64,000 nucleotides of DNA, from assembly GCF_036884655.1 (NCBI RefSeq), contig NC_088356.1, forward strand, positions 17,592,501-17,656,500, written 5' to 3'. Positions within the stretch are counted from its first letter, which is position 1, and each line of letters starts with the position of its first letter. Shown here one piece after another: positions 57,462 to 64,000 of the stretch. The translations under genes and the position numbers were made by a program. Below the pieces are notes generated by a model that saw only the letters and a program-made list of their open reading frames with translations, made no database searches and had not been told where the DNA came from. The DNA comes from Musa acuminata AAA Group. Its lineage: Eukaryota; Streptophyta; Magnoliopsida; Zingiberales; Musaceae.

Positions 57462-59584
57462 TATAAGCATAAAAAAATCATAATATGCTATTGTTATGTA
57501 AAAATACTTAATGCTAGGATTGAAATCAAATAACAATAGATCAGTTTTACAATGTGTACCTTTCAATGTTATATAAAAAAAACCTTTATTTGAATATGTA
57601 GGGGAACCGTTCTTAGATCCAAAAATCATAGTGATATCGATATGTAAGGAGAACTAGGCTCATCTTCTCCTCTATTCCTATCATTCATAAGACCACTATG
57701 ATCAATAGATTATGGACAAGGAGAGATTAGAAAAGATCTATATTCTCTCAATGATCGGCTCATATGACTAAAGAAAGATAAGAGAAGATTTGTAATCTCT
57801 TAATGACTGACTCACATGACTAAGGGGGGGTAAGATAAGATTTATAATCTCTCAATAATATCACATATTCACATATATAAATATTATATTTTTAATTCTT
57901 AGGAGGTCCTATCTATTTATAAACAAAAGTAGATGGTCTAAGATAAGTAATTATAAGAGTCATTCCCATTAAAATCATCTCCTAAGGAATTCTACAAGAA
58001 TTGAACTTCCTTTCTATTGGCTAATAACCATTATCAAAATTCAATCAGATCTATAATATATCTTACATAATTAGATAGGCCCACATAATCTAATATTCTT
58101 CCACTTAGCCCACTAATTGGTTAGATATAAAAGAAATATAAAATCAAAACAAAAATAAAAATTATTTAAAAATAATTTTACCTAATTAAATTTTTTTAAA
58201 AAGTTAAAAAGTATTTCATACATGGTCATGGATTCTAAAATAAGCCAATAAGTCTAATAAGTATAATAACACTATCAATATATGTTATAATGGTTATATG
58301 TCATCAATGTTATATTCTCTTCTATATACCACAACACTCTTTTCCTAATATAGTAGTCCATAATAACTCTTATAATTTATCATGTCAAACCAATCCTATT
58401 ATTATATTAAACTATAATATACATAAACATAAATAGAAATAAATAACTTTAATTAAGTAAAAAATATTAATAATCGTATTCACCTAAACGTACATTACCA
58501 TATCTTTTATTGCTTGCTATAAGTCTCGTTCTAAGAACATATTCTTTAAATATTTGACTATAAAGCTTTAGTAAATAGATTAGTAATTATCAAGATGGTG
58601 CTCAGGTTTTCAATTAAGATTTGTTGTTTTTGGATGCTTTCTCTAACCACCAAGTATTTTTTTCTTGATGTGCTTAGAATCACTAGTGCATTTATTATTC
58701 TTAGAGAAAAAAAACCACTGTAGTGTTATCACAAAATATCTTTAGTGTCTTGATAATTGAGTCAACCATACAAGTCTTGAGATAAAATTTCGTAACCGTA
58801 AAGCTTGATTTGTGGCCTTAAAGCATATCATAAATTCAATTTCTATTGTTGATGATGTAATTAGCAATTGCTTTATAATTTTTTAAGAAGTTACTCCTCC
58901 AACTAACATGAATATAAATCTTAAAGTGGACTTCCTATTATTGAGGTAATTTACAAAATCAATATGTGAGTACATAACTTTTTATCCTCTATAGAGATCT
59001 AATTATTTTTTTTGCAGTTTTTTAATATTCTATTCTTAGGTTGCTCTAGTATTTACCTAGCATTATAATTGTAGAACTGATATATAGTCTTGTATAGGTT
59101 TGAACATATAATAGACTTCTAACTGTGAATGCATAATCCTTCATGCAATTTATTTTTAAGTAATTTTTCGAACACCATTGAATCTTTCACCTCTAAGATA
59201 ATCCTTGCAATCCTTTAGATCTATTTCTAAATATCTCAATACTAATAATATAGATTATCTTATTCATATCAATAATATTAAAATTCTTGGTGAGAAACAT
59301 CTTGATTTTATAAAATAAAATAAGGTCACTACTAGCAAGCAAAATATCATCCACATATAAGATCAATATAATAAACTTACTCTCACTAACCTTTAGATAT
59401 ATGCACTGATTAACAATATTTTTTTTAAATCCAAAGGAGATAATAATATCATAAAACTTTCTATATCATTGTTTGGAAACTTATTTAAGGCTATAAATTG
59501 ATTTTCTAAGTTTGCAAGCCTAATTCTTTTTCCTTTTTTGTGAATCCGTTAGGTTGTTCAATATAGATTTCCTCAACTAAATCT
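57462..59584 (-). mobile_element. Truncated Copia-type element with an LTR and RT fragment
   Basis: The LTR (57462-58095) is related to the Copia LTRs at 1160 and 6998 (shared GCTAGGATTGAAATCAAAT and AATCTAATATT..CCACTTAG end). The interior runs to about 59584, where another LTR starts. It carries only the 3' part of pol and one LTR, so it is a fragment, evidently broken by later insertion on its right. Confidence 0.75.
59150..59375 (-). pseudogene. Copia reverse-transcriptase fragment with YVDD
   Basis: On the - strand, about 59305-59360 reads SKFIILILYVDDILLASS, the intact Copia RT catalytic block, followed by LILFYKIKMFLTKNFNIIDM and SIEIFRNRSKGLQGLS. Compared with the copy at 2.9 kb, the catalytic aspartates are kept. 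The frame is interrupted elsewhere and the element is truncated, so it is not functional. Confidence 0.8.
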
Positions 59585-60125
59585 TGTTAGAATCTTAATA
59601 ACACTAAGAGGGGGGTGGGGGTGTGTGAATTAGTGTAATAATATTTTTAATCAATTTTAAAACTTGATTAATAAATTAATATTTTTTAGAAACTCGAACG
59701 ATAAAGTTAAAGTTATAAGTAAAGGGCAAGTAAAAGGAGGTAAACCAATTTATAGTGGTTCGATTTTCTCGACCTATGTCTACTCTCGATTTTTCTTCCC
59801 TCGAGGCTACCGACTTTTATTATCGATCTTTTTTCCAATGGATGAAGATTAACTATCCTTGTTATAACTTTCTTCCTTTTTAGGCTGAGGAGAGAATCAC
59901 CAGACTCTTGTATTAAAGAAGATCTCTCATCTCTTACAACTCAAGAGATGGAGGCTGAAAATATACTCAAAATGAGAGTTTATAATACTTTTTTGCTTAG
60001 AAATATATGCTTCATCAATCAAACCTAATTGGGGTATTTATAGGCTCTAAAAGGCTTCAAGAATGGAGCCAAAAATTTAAATCCTCAAAATTTAGAGTAC
60101 GTACAATACTACAATCAATATTGAG
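59585..60125 (-). repeat. LTR-like segment L1, inverted relative to 61.9-62.5 kb
   Basis: Starts TGTTAGAATCTTAATAACAC and includes ACTAAGAGGGGGGTG. Its reverse complement matches the end of the segment at 61930-62482 (CCTCCTCTTAGTG..GTAACA) as well as GGCTCC..TTTAAATCC and TATAAATACCCC-type promoter blocks. It is interrupted on its right by the LTR starting at 60126. Confidence 0.65.
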
Positions 60126-61590
60126 TGTTGGAAAATCTGGGGTAATATCGTATACGCAACGAAAGAACAGAAAATAAAATCCTAAAATTTCCTATAGAAA
60201 ATAAGGTTTCATCGTTGTGTAAAGATTGGTTTGCAAAAACTCGTAAAACTGAAAAACTAAGCGTATAAGAGAGATTGTGTTACTTAGGGAGATCGTATAT
60301 CTCTGAATTCATGAAAATATGTAGAAGAGGATGAAGGAGGCCAACTGTCCTCCTTTCTAATGGTGATCCACATTACAGGGGCTACGAAGATGCTCCTAAA
60401 ATAATTACACAATCCTCCTCATTGCGCGCACCATGTGATGAAGAAGGGGCTGCCCCTTCTTATTGTCCACATGCCCTAAATAGGGGTTGCAGGTTGATGA
60501 GGAGAAGGAGAGAGGAGAATAGGAGGTGGTAGCTAAAAGAACCTAGCCTATGACCTTTTGGTTCCTTTATATTTGTAGAGGCCCTATGTCAACTTAACCA
60601 TAATGAATCATACTATATTGGGTACTGGATCTCCATCCAACTACCCAAGCCTCTTAGATTAGTAGGCCTCTACCCAATAATCTCTTATTGGATCTTATTC
60701 ATAGGATCCAATAATTTAGGGGCTTATTGGATATCCAATAAGATAGGGGCTTTAGCGAATATCTTATATTCGAACCTCTACTCGTCGCAATACCTACCAT
60801 ATGTGTATGACACTTTAAGCCCAAAATCGAGTTGGTCATAAGTCATACCTGTCAGAACTCCTTCTGGCTTTGTGAATTATTATCTCCATAATAATTCACT
60901 TGACTCATTGACTACGGATATACTAGGCCACTACGCTGTAGTCCTCAGACGATATAGGAGAATTTGATATATTGGACCTATTTGTCCTTAACTATCATAT
61001 ACCTATAATCACTCATCTATGTAATATCCTAAAGACTATATACTGGCATGGTGCTGTCAGACCCATATGGTTTCTACTCGAGTTTCGTTCTAATCGGATT
61101 CTCCTGGAGAACTATTTCTTTCTCGATTTGAATGACTCTAGTCAAGGATTTACTTAAGCCAGAACATATAGGATATTCCTCTCATGACATCGAGGGTGGA
61201 TGATTTTCTATTGATACTCAGTAGCTCTCATAAGGTTGGTGGCCACTCCCGATCCGGTTGTGTTAGATCTAGAACTTCCAGACCTAAAAGTCCAGTATCA
61301 AAGAGTAGAGTACTCATACAGGATATCCTTGGTATCTCAAGTCTAAGGACTAGATACATTACTGGGACAACATAATCATTGTCTAACAATAAGGCATCAT
61401 TAACCATTCAGCATTCCGTGAGTGGATCAATTAGTGAACTCATTCTCTAATGAGTATATGCATTATATCCCTAGTGTCCCCACATGAGTAGCTATGAGAC
61501 TAGCCGCCTCCATCATATGGACGAGTATATAGTATACTAGTTTGTTTGGTGTATTGTATGAAGCACCGGACAACATAGGATTCATGCTTG
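60126..61590 (-). repeat. Long LTR-like segment E, inverted relative to 62.48-62.91 kb
   Basis: Starts TGTTGGAAAATCTGG. The first 430 bp, read on the - strand, match 62483-62908 (AATAAAATCCTAAAATTT, GTGATCCAC, CCTCCTTCATCCTC and others). It continues to about 61590 in a long non-coding stretch typical of a >1-kb plant LTR. The right edge is approximate. Confidence 0.6.
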
Positions 61591-62482
61591 TAATCATGTG
61601 TCTAAATCGAGTTAGTTAGGTTTAATTGAGTTGGTTTTAGGTGTAATTATACCAACTTGATTAGGGGCCAATGGGCCTGAATCAGGACTGATTTGGGCTT
61701 GCTATTTAGCCCATTCAATGTCCTGTAACAGTGTCTGGCAAAGGTACTGCCCAAACTGGGCAATGGTACCACCCAGACATAGTTTTCAGATTATGTCAGG
61801 TAGTGGTACCATTAGACTGGGCAATGATACCACCTAGTGTCTGTGTGTTAAGTAGTAGTATTGCTAGACTAGGCGGTGGTACCACCCAATGTCAGACTGA
61901 CAAGCGGTGGTGTCGCCAGTACCTCGAAAACCTAGGGATTTAAATTTTGGCTCCAAGTTTTGAAGTCATTTGGGGTCTATAAATACCCCACAAATTCCTA
62001 CTTGGAATATATATGAAAATAGAGCAAAATCTCTATGATTCCAAGGTTGTAAACTCTTTTAGTATAGAGTCTCTCATCCAAGAAATTAGTGATAGTCCTA
62101 AGGGAGGTGTGTGAGGAAACACTTATAAAAGAAGGGTGTAAAGGTTCTCTTTAGAACCTGTGAAAAGGAGAAAGAGTGTAAGGGTAGTTGATCTTCGCCC
62201 ATTGGAAAGAAGATCGGTAGTGAAAGTCGATGACCTTAAGTGAAGAGGAATCGAGAGTAGATGTAAGTCACGACGATCGAACCACTATAAAATCGGTGTG
62301 CCTCCCTTTCTCTGCTTGTTTACTTATTTTGCAACTGCTTTGCCTACTTATTACTACTTTGCAAATGTTTTAAGTTTAAATGTCTTTCCGATACGATTTT
62401 ATTGAATGAGATTTTCAAATCGATGTAACTTTTATGAAAGTACTAATTCACCCCTCCTCTTAGTGCAAACTTAGTCGTAACA
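61591..62482 (+). repeat. LTR-like segment R1
   Basis: Contains repeated GGTACCACC.. / GGCAATGATACC motifs (61740-61920), a TATAAATACCCC block at 61978 and an end at CTTAGTCGTAACA. It is a + strand counterpart of L1 (59585-60125). It appears to interrupt the LTR segment that resumes at 62483, because CATAGGCTAG there matches the middle of segment E. Confidence 0.6.
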
Positions 62483-62908
62483 CATAGGCTAGACCCTTTT
62501 TGGCTGCCACCTCCTGTACTCCTCTCTCCTCTCCTTCTCATCCAATAGTCCCTACTTGGGGCATGTGGGCAGCAAGAAGGGCCAACCCCTTCTTGATCAT
62601 GTGGTGTGCATGGAAAGGAGGATTAAGCAATGATTTAAGAAGCATGTTTGCAGCCTCTACCATATGGATCACCACTAGAGAGGAGGACAGTTGACCTCCT
62701 TCATCCTCTCCTATAGATCTGCAGATTTTTAGGGATATACAATTTTCCTAGGTAACACATTTTTCTTATATGTGCAGTTTTTGGTTTTGTAGGTTTTTGC
62801 GCACTAATCTTCGCACGACAATGAAATCTTTTTTTTTGTGAAAAATTTTAGGATTTTATTTTTCTATTCTTCCACTATGCATGTGATGCTGCCTTAGATT
62901 TTCTAATA
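62483..62908 (+). repeat. 3' part of a + strand LTR (relative of segment E)
   Basis: Inverse match to 60126-60560, ending AGATTTTCTAATA directly before a primer-binding site. It is therefore the end of a 5' LTR of a + strand element that runs out of the window. Confidence 0.65.
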
Positions 62909-62909
62909 C

Positions 62910-62921
62910 TAGTGTCAGAGC
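62910..62921 (+). other. Primer-binding site of the right-end element
   Basis: TAGTGTCAGAGC matches TGGTATCAGAGC, the initiator tRNA-Met complement, at 10 of 12 positions, two bases (CT) after the LTR end. It orients the element to the + strand. Confidence 0.65.
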
Positions 62922-64000
62922 CAGATTACTCGTGCGAAAAATCAGTTTATAAACTACGGATGTTATGTTGAATCACGTAGAACTATTTTTGTGTGATCGC
63001 TATGGTTTTTCATCGTAGTTTTTAAATCTAGATTGCACCTATTTCCTCTATTAAAAGGTCTTTTAGAAAGGGCTTTTGACGTCAAAATTGTTGACGCAAA
63101 AGGGGAGAAAGGGCAAAAACTATTACTGCCCTTATAGGTTGGCCAAAGGTTGCTTGTAGCCTTGGTTGAGAGCTCTTAAGGGAGCTCTTGGTCTAGCCAC
63201 CTGCAGTAGGATACTTGCGTGCAAGCTACCTACAGGCAAGGGCCATAGGTAGCTAGCAACTATCTACTAGTAGTGGTTGCACTTGCGGGCAGGGGCAGCG
63301 CCTGCGGGCACAATGCCCACGGGTGAGCCGCCTATGCGTAGGCCACCTATGGGCAAGGTGCCTGTGCAAGGTGGCAACCGCCTGAAAGGCGATGGTCGCA
63401 CCACTGCACTAGCACAGGGGTAGTGCTGCTAGCGTCCAAGGCTACCGGCCCTACGTGAGGCGATGGCCGCCTGTGCAAGGCTGTGTCGATGGGATGGCGA
63501 CGGTCGCAACGCAAAAGGGGATTAGGGTTTTTGAATGAAAAGATAATTTTACCCTCTTAATTTTAAAATTTTTAAGGTTTGTCTTTTTTTGGTCTAAATT
63601 ACATAAATACCCTTCTCAAAATAAAAAAAACTCCTTATAAATCTTGAATTTCAAAAAAATATTAGTTAATTAAAAGATTTAATTAACTATTATTATTTAT
63701 CTAGTAGTCCTATATAATGATATGTACATGTGTTATTTATGTGTGTTTGTGATTATTATTATTGGGGCCTACGAGCCTCCAGTTTTTTCTATTTATTGTC
63801 TGGCCTGCATACCTGTGATTATGTTGTAATTGTTGAAGAGATATGATGAGAGTGTGGAGGCGACAATGGGACTCACGAGATTGCGACGGATGATTACGAC
63901 ACATGAAGATGTGTCGAAATGCCAATGAAACAGATGAAGATGAGATAAATGATCACATAGCATGGAGATACGCTATTGCATATATAGATTGTGATGTGAG
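62922..64000 (+). mobile_element. Leader and start of interior of a + strand LTR retrotransposon, cut by the window end
   Basis: After the primer-binding site come about 200 bp of mixed sequence and then a GC-rich island (63200-63510) with repeated GCCTGCGGGCA, GCCACCTATGGGC and GGCGATGGTCGC motifs. Next is GGGTTTTTGAATGAAAAGATAATTTTACCC, resembling on the opposite strand the edge of the GC island near 6.41 kb, and then AT-rich DNA. No gag frame is identifiable before the window ends. Confidence 0.5.

Noticed and set aside
1..64000. CRISPR array, tRNA, rRNA or a multi-gene cluster
   Set aside because: The tandem repeats lack CRISPR spacer structure, and no cloverleaf or rRNA motif was seen by eye. 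The two host genes are unrelated in pathway.

Overview
The window is nuclear DNA of a flowering plant. The evidence is spliced genes with GT..AG introns, plant-specific protein families, and dense LTR-retrotransposon and hAT-transposon debris. The single-lipoyl form of the mitochondrial dihydrolipoamide acetyltransferase and the style of the repeats suggest a monocot, perhaps a banana relative. That placement is a guess from memory, not a measurement. There is no prokaryotic signal, CRISPR array, rRNA gene or recognisable tRNA gene.

Only two host genes can be supported, both on the + strand. (1) 10248-13724 encodes a 603-residue coiled-coil ICR/RIP protein (interactor of constitutively active ROP GTPases), in three coding exons with at least one 5'UTR intron. 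(2) 20509-53563 encodes a 505-residue E2 subunit of the mitochondrial pyruvate dehydrogenase complex (LTA3-like), in 20 coding exons over 33 kb. All its splice phases join into one open frame. Lipoyl, subunit-binding and catalytic domains are present with their key residues.

Layout: 1-515 is a purine-rich simple repeat. 1160-7525 is a decayed Copia-type element on the - strand. 7526-10247 is the ICR upstream region and 5'UTR. 10248-13724 is ICR. 14988-19494 is a non-autonomous Gypsy-type element on the - strand with 526-bp LTRs, a GAAAG target duplication, a broken gag and a 53-bp tandem array; it ends about 0.2 kb before the E2 5'UTR-like sequence. 20509-53563 is E2. 54880-64000 is nested retrotransposon debris: a third copy of a GC-rich element, a Copia fragment with a readable YVDD motif, and two further LTR families in inverted arrangement.

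The E2 introns hold most of the interesting structure. Intron 5 carries a broken hAT transposase, itself hit by a 217-bp hAT-type MITE with an 8-bp target duplication. Intron 10 (10.4 kb) carries a second member of that MITE family, split by a 4.15-kb LTR element, followed by a related truncated element in the same orientation. One LTR of the nested element has collapsed to 37 bp, apparently at a CGTG microhomology.

I found no convincing new multi-gene system. What is unusual is the nesting, the repeat-array architecture and the survival of an intact reading frame through introns loaded with transposons.
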